Origin: Chitinophagaceae bacterium
GTDB lineage: Bacteria > Bacteroidota > Bacteroidia > Chitinophagales > Chitinophagaceae
Assembly: GCA_013696395.1 (NCBI GenBank)
Contig: JACCYQ010000123.1
Coordinates: 1 to 64,000, forward strand
Direction of reading: 5' to 3'
DNA length: 64,000 nt
Positions 1 to 8,869 of this stretch are shown here, one piece after another. Made by a program: the position numbers and the translations under genes. The notes beneath the pieces are model-generated. The model had not been told where the DNA came from. It made no database searches and worked only from the letters and a program-made list of their open reading frames with translations. The number at the start of each line of letters is the position of its first letter. Position 1 is the first letter of the stretch.

Positions 1-559
1 AACAAAGTCCGTTTGATCGGCATCTTTTCATTTCAACCAACTCCGCATCAAGAGCTTGCAGTACGTTACGTGGAGCATCGTATATATTGTTTGCCCTGCC
101 CAGGTAACAGCTATCATGAAATGTAATCTTTTTGCCTTTAAAATTACCTTCATTCTTTAACCTGATTTTACCTTCATCAATTAATTGTTGTAAAAAAGTA
201 GAATGATGTATCACTTCATACTCACCACCTAATTCAGGGTATTCATTTTTGATAATATTAATACAATGTGGGCATGCGGTAACGATTTTTTTTATTCCAT
301 AATTATTCAATAGCTGAATATTCTGATAAGCCATCATCTGGAACATAAACTCATTACCGGCACGGCGTACCGGATCACCGGTACACATTTCCTCCTTTCC
401 AAGAATAGCATAATTAATTCCTATTTTCTCAAGTATGGTAACAAAGGCTTTAGTAATTTTTTGTGCACGCTGGTCAAAACTTCCGGCGCAGCCAACCCAA
501 AATAAAATTTCTGGTGATTGACCATTGGCAAATAAATCTGCAACTGTAGGTATGTTCAT
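1..559 (-). CDS. (Fe-S)-binding protein with CCG domains, C-terminus outside the window
   Basis: This gene is incomplete: it starts at the ATG ending at 559 and runs off the left edge. I translated 186 residues. They begin MNIPTVADLFANGQ and contain a cysteine-rich CCG domain: a VGCAG motif near residue 23, a Cys in CTGDP, and a CPHC motif near residue 96. A second half begins with SCYLGR. CCG domains bind a non-cubane [4Fe-4S] cluster in heterodisulfide reductase subunit B, GlpC and LldE-type proteins, which pass electrons between quinones or flavoproteins and soluble carriers. In Bacteroidota such stand-alone subunits of about 260 residues usually sit beside a partner ferredoxin-like subunit, which would lie outside this window. 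The family call is firm, the substrate unknown. Confidence 0.8.
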   Translation of the reverse strand, partial: MNIPTVADLFANGQSPEILFWVGCAGSFDQRAQKITKAFVTILEKIGINYAILGKEEMCTGDPVRRAGNEFMFQMMAYQNIQLLNNYGIKKIVTACPHCINIIKNEYPELGGEYEVIHHSTFLQQLIDEGKIRLKNEGNFKGKKITFHDSCYLGRANNIYDAPRNVLQALDAELVEMKRCRSNGLC

Positions 560-782
560 ATAATAACCTGTAAGTAAAACTTATAAATATTGAATGCAAT
601 AATAACGAATAACGGCATAAACCCAATGTACACTCATAAGAAAACAGTTTGGAAAGAAGTAAAAAATTTAAAATTTAAAAGTTAAAGTCAAAAATGATAT
701 GGTGTAATAATCCTGACTGGTTAAAATGAATGAATTAGGTTTTTGCATTTACCTTTTTCATTTTGTATTTCTAATGAGCATT

Positions 783-830
783 TTGCCTCATTGTCAAATT
801 GCCTGATTGCGTAATTGTCTAATTGCCTCA
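783..830. repeat. Octamer tandem array (six units, TTG-led)
   Basis: Six units with an exact 8-nt period run from 783: TTGCCTCA, TTGTCAAA, TTGCCTGA, TTGCGTAA, TTGTCTAA, TTGCCTCA. A degenerate seventh (TTCCTGTT) follows. Every unit starts with TTG; the rest varies. The unit at 815 supplies the TTG of the promoter for the next gene. The units TTGCGTAA and TTGTCAAA recur exactly in the array at 58372-58419. Confidence 0.8.
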
Positions 831-845
831 TTCCTGTTATTTTTG
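815..845 (+). promoter_or_regulatory. Bacteroidota-type promoter of the ATP-grasp gene
   Basis: TTG at 815-817, a 20-bp spacer, then TATTTTTG at 838-845 match the Bacteroidota housekeeping consensus (TTG, 17-23 bp, TAnnTTTG). The ATG at 857 lies 11 bp after the -7 element, so the 5' leader would be only a few nucleotides. This argues that the in-frame TTG at 815 is the -33 element and not a start codon. Confidence 0.75.
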
Positions 846-856
846 CCGGATTAGCT

Positions 857-1900
857 ATGGTTAAAGCAAATTTATTAGACAGGATAACTGATTGGGAGAA
901 ATGGCCATTTAAAATTTTATATTTTCCAATAAGTTTTGTTTGGGCTTGGTATTGTATAAAAGCCAGGTCTGTATGGTTTTTCAGTCCTTCCAATCCTACT
1001 TTAACTTTTGGTGGTTTTGAAGGAGAAAGTAAGCGGGAAATGTACGATCAATTACCGCCAGGTACTTTTCCATTAACCATTTATATATCACCTGACCTGC
1101 CTTTTGAAGAAATTGAAATAAAGCTTTCAGAAAATGAGTTTACATATCCTTTTATTGTAAAACCAGATGTGGGAATGAAAGGAATTCTATTTCGCAAAAT
1201 TGATGCCCGTGAACAATTGAGAAAATATCATGAGCGCATGCCGGTGGAGTACATTATTCAGAGCCTGATTGATTTACCTATAGAATTGAGTGTTTTTTAC
1301 TACCGGCATCCTGCGCAAGAAAAAGGAGTAATCAGTGGAATGATCCAGAAAGAATTACTGGAAGTTACCGGAGATGGAAAAAGCACTTTATGGGAATTAA
1401 TTTTACAGCATCCAAGAGCTTCCCGCCGGTTGGAAGAAATGAAGCACCGGCATGAACACCGGCTTGACCGGGTGCTTGAATTTGGTAAACACTTTTATCT
1501 TTCTTATGCAGGTAACCATAACCGTGGTGCCCGTTTCATAAACCTGACTACAGAAATAGACGATAGATTGTTGACCATTTTTGATAAACTGAGTCATTTC
1601 AGCAAAAGTTTTTTCTATGGGCGGTACGATATTAAGTGCTCCTCCTTAGAAGCGTTGAAACAAGGCCATAGTTATTCGATAATTGAATTTAATGGATGTG
1701 GTGCTGAACCAAATCATATTTATGATAATAACCAAACTTTGTTTCAGGCTTATGCTGAAATTTTAAAGCATTGGAAAATTTTATACCAGATCAGCAAATA
1801 CAACCATAAAAATGGAACTACTTACTGGCCATTTATAAAAGGGTATCGTTTTTTGAATCAGGCAAGAGCCCATTTTAAGCTGCTTGAAAAATTTGACTGA
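857..1900 (+). CDS. ATP-grasp protein, D-alanine-D-alanine-ligase-like
   Basis: A protein of 347 residues with an ATP-grasp fold, the fold of enzymes that join a carboxylate to an amine or thiol through an acyl-phosphate. The YPFIVKPDVGMKG segment (about residues 97-109) carries the first ATP-binding lysine and glycine loop. VTGDGKSTLWELI (about 170-182) resembles the loop seen in Ddl and cyanophycin-synthetase-like ligases. IIEFNGCGAEPNHIYD near residue 280 carries the metal-binding Glu and Asn. An aromatic N-terminus with a hydrophobic stretch near residues 20-35 may contact the membrane. The start at 857 is preferred because the region upstream is a promoter. Fold is confident; the substrate is not identifiable, and it is probably not the housekeeping Ddl. 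Confidence 0.65.
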   Translation: MVKANLLDRITDWEKWPFKILYFPISFVWAWYCIKARSVWFFSPSNPTLTFGGFEGESKREMYDQLPPGTFPLTIYISPDLPFEEIEIKLSENEFTYPFIVKPDVGMKGILFRKIDAREQLRKYHERMPVEYIIQSLIDLPIELSVFYYRHPAQEKGVISGMIQKELLEVTGDGKSTLWELILQHPRASRRLEEMKHRHEHRLDRVLEFGKHFYLSYAGNHNRGARFINLTTEIDDRLLTIFDKLSHFSKSFFYGRYDIKCSSLEALKQGHSYSIIEFNGCGAEPNHIYDNNQTLFQAYAEILKHWKILYQISKYNHKNGTTYWPFIKGYRFLNQARAHFKLLEKFD

Positions 1901-1999
1901 CCTTATAAATTAAGGATGTTTTCTCCTTTTTTAAGCAACCAAATGTGGGTGAGATTCGTTATTTGTAAAAGTTTGGAACCGTATCAATTTTTAATGAGT

Positions 2000-2536
2000 A
2001 TGAAAAAAATAATCAGTGCATTTGTCTTCATCTTTATTTCCAGTTTTATTTCGGCCCAATCTTTAAAACCGTTTGATGATGGTTCTGCAGTGAAGTTTAT
2101 CATTAAAAACTTTGGGATCAATACAGCTGGCAGTTTTAAAGGTCTTTCAGGCACCATACTTTATGATACTATAAACCCGATTGCCAGTGAATTTGATGTA
2201 ACTGTAACAGCCGCAACGATTGATACGGATATTACTGCCCGTGATAATCACCTCAGAAAAGAAGAATATTTTGTTGTTGAAAAATTTCCTGATATACATT
2301 TCAAGTCAACCAAAGTAACACTAACCAATTCAACAGATCATCTTTATATGTTTGGAATTCTCACTATTAAAGGCATCAATAAGGAAATTAAGTTTCCGTT
2401 TACAGTTAAGTCTTTAAATAATGGCTATTTATTTCAAGGTGTATTTACAGTAAACAGGAGAGATTTTAATTTGGGTGGGAGAAGTATTTCACTAGCTGAT
2501 GAAGTTAAGGTAGATCTATCCATATTTGCCCGTTGA
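2000..2536 (+). CDS. YceI family periplasmic lipocalin-like protein
   Basis: A secreted protein of 178 residues. It begins MKKIISAFVFIFISSFISAQ, a signal peptide with an Ala-x-Gln-type cleavage region. The mature part has the YceI pattern: a VKFIIKNFGINTAGSFKGLSG opening, an ITARDNHLRKEEYFVVEKFPDI block in which small-molecule binding proteins keep a D-x-H-L-R-x-x-x-F-F-x-x-x-x-x-P motif, and ITIKGINKEIKFPF strands. YceI proteins form a beta-barrel that binds polyisoprenoid-like lipids. The ATG at 2000 fits the signal peptide; an ATG at 1994 would add two residues. It follows the ATP-grasp gene at about 100 bp on the same strand. Confidence 0.85.
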   Translation: MKKIISAFVFIFISSFISAQSLKPFDDGSAVKFIIKNFGINTAGSFKGLSGTILYDTINPIASEFDVTVTAATIDTDITARDNHLRKEEYFVVEKFPDIHFKSTKVTLTNSTDHLYMFGILTIKGINKEIKFPFTVKSLNNGYLFQGVFTVNRRDFNLGGRSISLADEVKVDLSIFAR

Positions 2537-2549
2537 AGTGATGATTATG

Positions 2550-2579
2550 TTGATAATTTAATACGCCATCTTATTTTTG
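2550..2579 (+). promoter_or_regulatory. Promoter of lysE-like gene, probable leaderless mRNA
   Basis: TTG at 2550-2552, a 19-bp spacer and TATTTTTG at 2572-2579. The start codon begins at 2584, only five bases after the -7 element, so transcription should start at or next to the A of ATG. The 15 bases from 2571 are identical to those at 838-852 in front of the ATP-grasp gene. Confidence 0.7.
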
Positions 2580-2583
2580 CCGG

Positions 2584-3279
2584 ATGCATCCATTGGTAAA
2601 AGTTTTCATCACCGGAATGATCGTAAGTTTTCTGGGTTCCCTACCACTTGGCACCTTAAACATTGCCGCGATGCAAATCTCTATTTCAAATGGGTATAAG
2701 CAGGCACTTTTATTTTCATTGGGTTCTTTATTGGTAGAAGTAATTTATGTAAGAATTTCACTTGTAGCAATAGATTGGGTGCGCCGACAGGAAAAATTGT
2801 TGCGCATACTGGAGTGGGTGACACTGGCCATTCTTATTGCATTAGCAGTTTCCAGTTTTTATGCTGCTCTTAGTACCACGCAGAATGATAATATAATTCT
2901 TAGCAGTACACTGCCTCGTTTTTGGTTAGGTGTTATTATGTGTGCTGTGAATCCCGTTCAGATACCCTTTTGGTTTGGTTGGAGTGCCATACTCTTCACA
3001 AAAAAAATTCTTTTACCGCGGCAAGATCATTATTATCTGTACATCTCTGGGATCGGAATTGGAACTTTCATAGGAAACTGTATTTTTATTTTTGGTGGGC
3101 TGTTATTGGTAGAAAACCTGAATGCTAATCAACATGTGCTCAATTATATAATAGGTTTTATATTTGGAATAACCGCTTTAATACAAATATGGCGTATGAA
3201 AAAAAATAAATCCATAGGAAGCCAATTAGATGAACCGGAAAAAATAACGGGCGGTTTAGAAGAAAGTTTGCCGGAATAA
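2584..3279 (+). CDS. LysE/RhtB family amino-acid exporter
   Basis: A membrane protein of 231 residues with about six hydrophobic segments. The N-terminus reads FITGMIVSFLGSLPLGTLNIAAMQ; the G-S-L-P-L-G-P/T-x-N motif is the hallmark of the LysE superfamily of amino-acid and metabolite exporters. A later AVNPVQIPFWFGWSAILF segment matches the second-half Asn-Pro motif. The C-terminal 25 residues are hydrophilic and probably cytoplasmic. The start follows directly from the promoter at 2550-2579. The exported substrate cannot be deduced. It converges on the DinB gene with a 9-bp gap. Confidence 0.8.
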   Translation: MHPLVKVFITGMIVSFLGSLPLGTLNIAAMQISISNGYKQALLFSLGSLLVEVIYVRISLVAIDWVRRQEKLLRILEWVTLAILIALAVSSFYAALSTTQNDNIILSSTLPRFWLGVIMCAVNPVQIPFWFGWSAILFTKKILLPRQDHYYLYISGIGIGTFIGNCIFIFGGLLLVENLNANQHVLNYIIGFIFGITALIQIWRMKKNKSIGSQLDEPEKITGGLEESLPE

Positions 3280-3288
3280 AAGTTCAGA

Positions 3289-3801
3289 TCAATTCATATA
3301 CCGTTGTTGAATGATATGCAGGTGGTGAGCCAGATGACCTATAGCAATAAAACCCCAACCTAAAACATAATTTGATGAATTATTTGCAATACCAGAACTT
3401 TTTAATTGTTCATCATTAAACGATGAATATAATAATTCGGTTGATTTTCTAACAGCGATTAATTCATTTACCATTTGCATCCATTTTTTTTCATTAGCAA
3501 ATGATGCACTCACATAATCCTTTTCATCAAATCCTGGAATAGGGTAAGGATCTTTCCGGGCGAAACAAAGTGCGCGGTAACTAAATATTCTTTCTGCATC
3601 GATCATATGTTGAAGTATTTCTTTGACTGTCCATTTTCCCGGTGCATAGCGATACAAGTGTTTTTGTTCCGGAATAACCAATAAAAATTCTTTTATAACA
3701 GGTTCCTGCATGCGAAAAGCTGAAAAAAGATCATCTTCCTTAACAAGGTTAATATAGCCATGGTAAAAGGATGGGACTTGAGTTAGATCGGGTCTGGTCA
3801 T
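3289..3801 (-). CDS. DinB family protein
   Basis: A predicted four-helix-bundle protein of 170 residues starting MTRPDLTQVPSFYHGYINLV. The DinB/YfiT fold usually binds a divalent metal through three histidines. Here the histidines are in LQHMIDAERIFSYRALCFAR (about 90-110) and in the C-terminal GHLAHHLHIIQQRYM. Many members are thiol-dependent transferases, some acting with bacillithiol, which Bacteroidota produce. The ATG at 3801 is preferred over one 42 bases upstream because it aligns with the usual N-terminus. No specific reaction can be assigned. Confidence 0.8.
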   Translation of the reverse strand: MTRPDLTQVPSFYHGYINLVKEDDLFSAFRMQEPVIKEFLLVIPEQKHLYRYAPGKWTVKEILQHMIDAERIFSYRALCFARKDPYPIPGFDEKDYVSASFANEKKWMQMVNELIAVRKSTELLYSSFNDEQLKSSGIANNSSNYVLGWGFIAIGHLAHHLHIIQQRYMN

Positions 3802-3841
3802 TTTAATATTTATAATAAATGAACATCTAAAATATACATTC

Positions 3842-3880
3842 AAAAAGAAAAAGCCCCATGCATTTTTTGCAGGAGGCTTT
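3842..3880 (-). terminator. Rho-independent terminator of the subtilase gene
   Basis: AAAGCC at 3850-3855 pairs with GGCTTT at 3875-3880, with an inner TGCA/TGCA pairing. On the minus strand the stem is followed by a T-rich run. It lies just downstream of the subtilase stop codon at 3899. Confidence 0.75.
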
Positions 3881-3898
3881 CTTTTATTTGTGAAGGTA

Positions 3899-5596
3899 TT
3901 AATTTTTCTTTTGAGGGCTAACAGTACTTTTGGTTTTTACAGTAGTGGTTTTTCTTTCTCCCTTTAAGGTTGATGCCAGTTTTATTGCTTCATAAGCGTT
4001 AACTATACCGCCATTCTTACTGATCTCACTGAAATCAACCAAATCTTCAGTACCCGGTTTATTAATTTTTTCACCTGGGTTTCCAGCAGTTTTTTCAATT
4101 ACATATTTAACCTGTTTGGCGCTTAATTCAGGATAATAGGAAAGAATGAATGCAGCCACACCTGCTACAACTGGAGATGCCATACTGGTTCCCTGGGCAT
4201 TACCATAGGTATTACCACCCGGTATTGTTGAATAAATTTTTACTCCTGGGGCAAAAACATCTACTTCAGTTTTGCCATAGTTTGAAAAACTGGCTGTAAA
4301 ACTACCTTCAGCTGCATCACTGCTAGCACCAACCGTTATCCAGTTAGGAGCGCGGTAGCCATCAGATTCAAATGCTGGTTGTGGATAATTCTGCACTTCA
4401 TCAATATTTGATGCATCATTACCAGCTGCGTGTACCAGAAGAACATCATGTTCTTCTGCATATTTCACAGCTTCATCCACCCATTTTTTTTCCGGGCTAA
4501 AACCTTTTCCAAAACTCATATTAATTATCTGCGCACCATTATCAACAGCATAACGAATTCCAAGTGCAATATCTTTATCATGCTCATCTCCATCAGGAAC
4601 GGCACGGATAGTCATAATCTTTACATTATCCGCTACACCGTTCATTCCCTTTTTATTATTTCTAACTGCCCCGATAATTCCAGATACATGTGTTCCGTGA
4701 AATGGCGTGTTGGCCATAACATCATTATTACCATAGAAACGGTCATTAAAATCTGAATAATTATCTTTTACAATTTCTCCCCGATAATCACGTGGGGCTT
4801 TTTCTGCTGCTTCAAGTTTTCTTTCCTGGCCAGAAACATATTCGTCAATTTCAGAGAGTATTTCTGCATTCTTCCTATCCAGGTCAATACCTAATCCATG
4901 ATACAGCGTTAACACCTTTCTTTTTGCTTTGGTTCCCTCTTCATTAACAGGTGAAAAAGCTTCAACATCGCTCCCCAGGTAAGTCGCTTTTCCTAAAAGC
5001 TTTTGCATTACACTGTCACCATTTAAGGCTTCTTTGTATGCATTCTTGATTAACATGAAGTTCAGTTGCTCTTTTGGATCACCCGATACCTGCTCTGCAG
5101 CCCGTAGCCACATTTTATAAAGTTTTTTATCTTCTGCGGAAAGTATAGATGGATCCTCTACCTGGATAAATTTATTTTTGAATTTGTGATATACGCGGGC
5201 CATTTCATAACTATCCACTTTAACGTTTGTTCCATCTTTACCACCGATGAAGTTCCATCCATATACATCATCTACATACCCGTTTTTATCATCATCAATA
5301 CCATTGCCTGGAATTTCTCCCGGGTTTCGCCATAAAACTGGCTTCAAGTCTTCATGCGTTGTATCAATGCCGGAATCTATTACAGCCACGATAATAGTTT
5401 TACCTCTGGTATTTTTAGATTTAACGAATTCATATGCCTGCTCAATGCTAATGCCATGAAATCCATCTTTTTTACTATCTTTTAAATGCCATCCTCTAGG
5501 CAATTCATCTTTTACTGTCATTTGTGCATTAGCGGTAAAATGCAGCATGCTAAAACCTGCCAGAATTAAAAAGGACTTGTTAATTGTTTTAATCAT
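3899..5596 (-). CDS. Secreted S8 subtilisin-like serine protease
   Basis: A peptidase of 565 residues with a signal peptide ending near residue 25 (FTANAQ). The catalytic triad is visible: Asp74 in VAVIDSGID, His300 in FHGTHVSGI and Ser471 in GTSMASPVVAG. The oxyanion Asn is in HAAGND near residue 393. The spacing is odd: about 225 residues separate Asp and His, against roughly 35-60 in classical subtilisins. The insert is charged, with helical stretches at about 140-270. Related Bacteroidota subtilases carry such inserts, which may form a cap or an internal chaperone. No C-terminal secretion domain is evident, and the C-terminus is a short basic Thr/Ser-rich tail. It probably acts in the periplasm or outside the cell. 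Confidence 0.9.
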   Translation of the reverse strand: MIKTINKSFLILAGFSMLHFTANAQMTVKDELPRGWHLKDSKKDGFHGISIEQAYEFVKSKNTRGKTIIVAVIDSGIDTTHEDLKPVLWRNPGEIPGNGIDDDKNGYVDDVYGWNFIGGKDGTNVKVDSYEMARVYHKFKNKFIQVEDPSILSAEDKKLYKMWLRAAEQVSGDPKEQLNFMLIKNAYKEALNGDSVMQKLLGKATYLGSDVEAFSPVNEEGTKAKRKVLTLYHGLGIDLDRKNAEILSEIDEYVSGQERKLEAAEKAPRDYRGEIVKDNYSDFNDRFYGNNDVMANTPFHGTHVSGIIGAVRNNKKGMNGVADNVKIMTIRAVPDGDEHDKDIALGIRYAVDNGAQIINMSFGKGFSPEKKWVDEAVKYAEEHDVLLVHAAGNDASNIDEVQNYPQPAFESDGYRAPNWITVGASSDAAEGSFTASFSNYGKTEVDVFAPGVKIYSTIPGGNTYGNAQGTSMASPVVAGVAAFILSYYPELSAKQVKYVIEKTAGNPGEKINKPGTEDLVDFSEISKNGGIVNAYEAIKLASTLKGERKTTTVKTKSTVSPQKKN

Positions 5597-5694
5597 TTCT
5601 TGGTGTTTAATATTTAATGTAGGGGTAGTGAAATATGGGGCCTCATTCTTACAAATAACTTAATAAATAATCATTCCTAAAAACCACTCATCCA

Positions 5695-5735
5695 TATAAA
5701 ACAGTCCCGGAACATTCCAGGACTATTTTTTTTAT
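5695..5735. terminator. Terminator hairpin after the first OmpA gene, usable both ways
   Basis: An inverted repeat spans 5703-5724 (AGTCC-c-GGAA, loop CA, TTCC-a-GGACT). On the plus side it is followed by eight T residues within a T-rich run; on the minus side by GTTTTAT. It lies between the convergently read flanks, 30 bp downstream of the OmpA stop on the minus strand. Confidence 0.75.
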
Positions 5736-5754
5736 TGACGTATGTAGTGCAGGA

Positions 5755-7251
5755 TTAGTTGCTCAACTTTAAATGAACTCTACGGTTTTGATTTCTTTCT
5801 ACCGAAGTCTTTCCATCATTTAACGGTTTGGATGATCCATATCCTATAGCTGTTAATCTTTCCGGATCTATGTATTTAGATGTAAGGTATACTTTGACTG
5901 CATTTGCCCGCTGTTCTGACAGTTTTTGGTTTGATAATTTGTTTCCATCTGCACTAGTATGACCTTCAATAGTAAGCTTTAAAGTTTTATCCTGGTTTAA
6001 TATTGCTATTACCTCATCCAGAACCTTATAAGAAGCAGACGTCAGTTCAGCTTTATTAACCGTAAATTGTATCTGCCTGGCTGCTTTATCAACTTTCTCT
6101 GTTATTTCTTTAGCAACCGGAGGGCAACCATAATTCTCTTTAACACCAGCTACCTGCGGACAATTATCTTCTTCGTCATTTATTCCATCCTTATCACTAT
6201 CAGGAATCGGGCATCCTTTATATTTTGCTAACCCTGCGATTTCAGGACATTGATCTTCCTCATCATTTATGCCATCATTATCCGTATCTGGTATGGGGCA
6301 GCCATCGTATTTTGCCAATCCTGGTGTATCCGGGCACTTATCTTTTTCATCATTGATACCATCTTTATCTGTATCAGGAACAGGGCAACCGAGATATTTT
6401 TTAGTACCAGCTTCACCAGGGCAATTGTCATCTTTATCAGCTATTCCATCTCCATCCCGATCCGGACAGCCATTCGTAATAGAATTTCCTGGTTCATCCG
6501 GGCACGCATCATCTGTATCCGGAATACCATCTTTGTCCCTGTCTTTCGGTGCCGGAGGTAAAGGCTTTTGCCCAAGGAAAATACCTAAAGTGGCCCCAAT
6601 AACCCGGTGTCGAAAACTGCCGTCATGATCTGGGGAACGATAAAAATCGTTTAAGCCCTGGCTGGCATTTGCGGTTAGCATGACACGGCCAAATTCAAGG
6701 CCGGCCAAAGCGCCAATACCATAATTGATAACCGCATATTTGCCTTCTGCATTGCCAACAGGAAGATCTTCATTCTTATCTTCTATAAAATCTCCATTTT
6801 TATAAAATGTTTCGGTGGTTTCTTTTCCATTGTAAAAAGCGCTTAAATAGGGGCCGGCTCCAATGATGAATTTCGTTTTTGCACTTAACGGAAATTTTAC
6901 CACCAGGTTCAATGGGAGATCAACATAATTAATTAACTGGTTATAAGTAAGAGATTGAACAGGAGAGGAACTTGTATCGTTATTGAAATATTTTCTGCCT
7001 TTATTTTGAAAGATAATTCCCGGTTGAAATGAAAACCGGTCAGAACCGTTAAGGGGCAGATCTGCTATAATTCCAAAATGCCCACCCGTTCGGTTTGAAT
7101 AACCCTTTTTGAATTCATCAAAACCTGGAACATCATTCTTTTCAATGACTGTAGAAGTGTGGATGCCCCCAACCAGCGCAATACGTGCCTGGGAAAAACC
7201 GGCATAACTTAATAAAAAGGAGATAAGGAGAAAAAACAGGCACTTTTTCAT
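5755..7251 (-). CDS. OmpA family protein with beta-barrel and TSP type-3 repeats
   Basis: An outer-membrane protein of 498 residues with a signal peptide (LLSYAGFSQ). An N-terminal beta-barrel domain of the porin type covers about residues 22-225. Five calcium-binding thrombospondin type-3 repeats follow at about 235-378, each of the form D-x-D-x-D-G-I-x-D-x-x-D-x-C-P. A C-terminal OmpA peptidoglycan-binding domain follows, with LTIEGHTSADG, RANAVKVYLTSKYI and NRRVHLKLS. The architecture anchors the outer membrane to peptidoglycan through a stiff Ca-dependent stalk. It is a tandem paralogue of the gene at 7402-8814, separated by a terminator, so the two can be expressed separately. Confidence 0.92.
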   Translation of the reverse strand: MKKCLFFLLISFLLSYAGFSQARIALVGGIHTSTVIEKNDVPGFDEFKKGYSNRTGGHFGIIADLPLNGSDRFSFQPGIIFQNKGRKYFNNDTSSSPVQSLTYNQLINYVDLPLNLVVKFPLSAKTKFIIGAGPYLSAFYNGKETTETFYKNGDFIEDKNEDLPVGNAEGKYAVINYGIGALAGLEFGRVMLTANASQGLNDFYRSPDHDGSFRHRVIGATLGIFLGQKPLPPAPKDRDKDGIPDTDDACPDEPGNSITNGCPDRDGDGIADKDDNCPGEAGTKKYLGCPVPDTDKDGINDEKDKCPDTPGLAKYDGCPIPDTDNDGINDEEDQCPEIAGLAKYKGCPIPDSDKDGINDEEDNCPQVAGVKENYGCPPVAKEITEKVDKAARQIQFTVNKAELTSASYKVLDEVIAILNQDKTLKLTIEGHTSADGNKLSNQKLSEQRANAVKVYLTSKYIDPERLTAIGYGSSKPLNDGKTSVERNQNRRVHLKLSN

Positions 7252-7334
7252 GGATGCAGTTGGTTTTTAAAGGATTGATCTTATAAAGCGTAAAAATTGG
7301 TTTTTTATTTTACATAATCAAATGAAACTGAGCT

Positions 7335-7372
7335 TTAAAACAAAAAAACAGCCCCCAAATGGGGAGCTGTTT
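7335..7372 (-). terminator. Terminator of the second OmpA gene
   Basis: AAACAGC plus CCCC (7346-7356) pairs with GGGG plus GCTGTTT (7361-7372) around an AAAT loop. On the minus strand the stem is followed by TTTTGTTTT. It separates the two OmpA paralogues. Confidence 0.8.
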
Positions 7373-7401
7373 ATAGTTTAGTACGAATAAAAAACTAATA
7401 A

Positions 7402-8814
7402 TTATTGATAACCCAGGGTTAAATCCACTCTTCTGTTTCTTGTAGAAGTACCTGTGGCAATAGGCTGCGATGAACCAAAGCCTTGTGTTGTAATACGTGT
7501 TTCAGCTATTCCTTTTTCAACCAGGTATGCCTTAACCACATCTGCACGGGCTTGAGTATTCTCCATATTCATATCTTCATCTCCACCTGAAACTGTATGA
7601 GCATTAACAGTTAAGCGGATGTCCGGATTTTCATTCATAATACCGACCACTTCGTCCAATGCTCTTTGAGAAGCTGCTGTAAGTGTAGTGCCTGTATTAT
7701 TTGTAAATGTAACCCTGCGGGCTGAACCGGTAACCCTTTCGCCCAGTTTAGGACTTACCTCAGGACAACCATTATTAGCTGCTGTTCCTGCCAGGCTTGG
7801 ACACCGGTCTTCTTCGTCATTTATTCCATCGTTATCGGTATCCGGGATCGGGCAACCATCATAACGTGCTAAACCGGCTACTGATGGACATTTATCCTCT
7901 TCATCATTTACACCATCACCATCAGAATCCGGAATCGGGCAGCCTTCATATTTCGCTAATCCGGGAACATCAGGACATTTATCCATTTCATCATTCACAC
8001 CATCACCATCAGAATCTGGAATCGGGCATCCATTGTATTTAGCTGTACCCGCCTGGTCTGGACACTGATCGTCTTTATCAGCAATACCATCTCCATCTCT
8101 ATCTGGGCATCCTTTGGTGAGGGCTGTACCTGGTTCATCAGGGCATTCATCTTCTTTATCAATAACCCCATCTTTATCTCTATCTCTTGGAGCTCCTCTG
8201 TTCAGGAAAAAGCCAATGGTACCGCCAAAAACGCGATGCCTGTAATCGCCCATATAACCAGTGGAACGATAAAAATCATTTAATCCCTGTGAATAATTAG
8301 CAGTTATGAAAACGCGTCCAAATTCAAATCCGGCCAAAGCGTTAAAACCATAATCAAATCCTTTGTATTGTCCTGGGCCATCGCCTTTGTCAAGATCATC
8401 GTTTTCAACTCCACCCATAACCTCCTTGCCTGAAATCATAGCCGAAACGTAGGGACCTGCGCCTAAAAGAAATTTTGTATTTCCAGTTCCCAGAGGAGCT
8501 TTAAATACAAAATTCAATGGAAGTTCCAGGTAATTTACCTTTTGCTCTTCAGGGGCAAATGTGTTTACGGCATCTGTCGTCCAACCTTTATGTACAAATT
8601 GTAAAGAGGGTTGCAGGGAAAATCTTTCAGAAAAAGGTACATCCAATAATAAACCCGCATGCAGTCCGGTGCGGCCATCAAAATTATCTTTTGGAAATGG
8701 GTCTTCTGTATTAACTCTTGAAGAATGTACCCCGCCAAGAATTGCTACTCTTGTCTGGGCTTCTGAATAAATAATAGTACTGAGTAGCACAAGTGTTAAT
8801 GCTAGTCTTTTCAT
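7402..8814 (-). CDS. OmpA family protein with beta-barrel and TSP type-3 repeats (paralogue)
   Basis: A protein of 470 residues with the same layout as its downstream neighbour: signal peptide (IIYSEAQ), barrel domain to about residue 210, five TSP3 calcium repeats (about 215-355) and a C-terminal OmpA domain ending in NRRVDLTLGYQ. Matching blocks such as LLGAGPYVSAMISGKE, GFEFGRVFITANYSQGLNDFYRS and HRVFGGTIGFFL show a tandem gene duplication. The TSP3 units repeat at about 87 bp in the DNA (7790-8180) and produce spurious His-rich open frames on the other strand. It probably links outer membrane and cell wall. Confidence 0.92.
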   Translation of the reverse strand: MKRLALTLVLLSTIIYSEAQTRVAILGGVHSSRVNTEDPFPKDNFDGRTGLHAGLLLDVPFSERFSLQPSLQFVHKGWTTDAVNTFAPEEQKVNYLELPLNFVFKAPLGTGNTKFLLGAGPYVSAMISGKEVMGGVENDDLDKGDGPGQYKGFDYGFNALAGFEFGRVFITANYSQGLNDFYRSTGYMGDYRHRVFGGTIGFFLNRGAPRDRDKDGVIDKEDECPDEPGTALTKGCPDRDGDGIADKDDQCPDQAGTAKYNGCPIPDSDGDGVNDEMDKCPDVPGLAKYEGCPIPDSDGDGVNDEEDKCPSVAGLARYDGCPIPDTDNDGINDEEDRCPSLAGTAANNGCPEVSPKLGERVTGSARRVTFTNNTGTTLTAASQRALDEVVGIMNENPDIRLTVNAHTVSGGDEDMNMENTQARADVVKAYLVEKGIAETRITTQGFGSSQPIATGTSTRNRRVDLTLGYQ

Positions 8815-8869
8815 GTTACCAATTTTAAGTTATCTAATAAAATGTCTCGTCAATTACTTTAACATTTTT

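Noticed and set aside
815-856. Longer start (TTG) for the ATP-grasp gene
   Set aside because: The TTG at 815 is a unit of the octamer array and the -33 element of a good promoter; ATG 857 follows the -7 element.
7797-8042. His-rich plus-strand open frame
   Set aside because: It is the antisense of the TSP3 repeats of the OmpA gene; its repetitiveness comes from those repeats.
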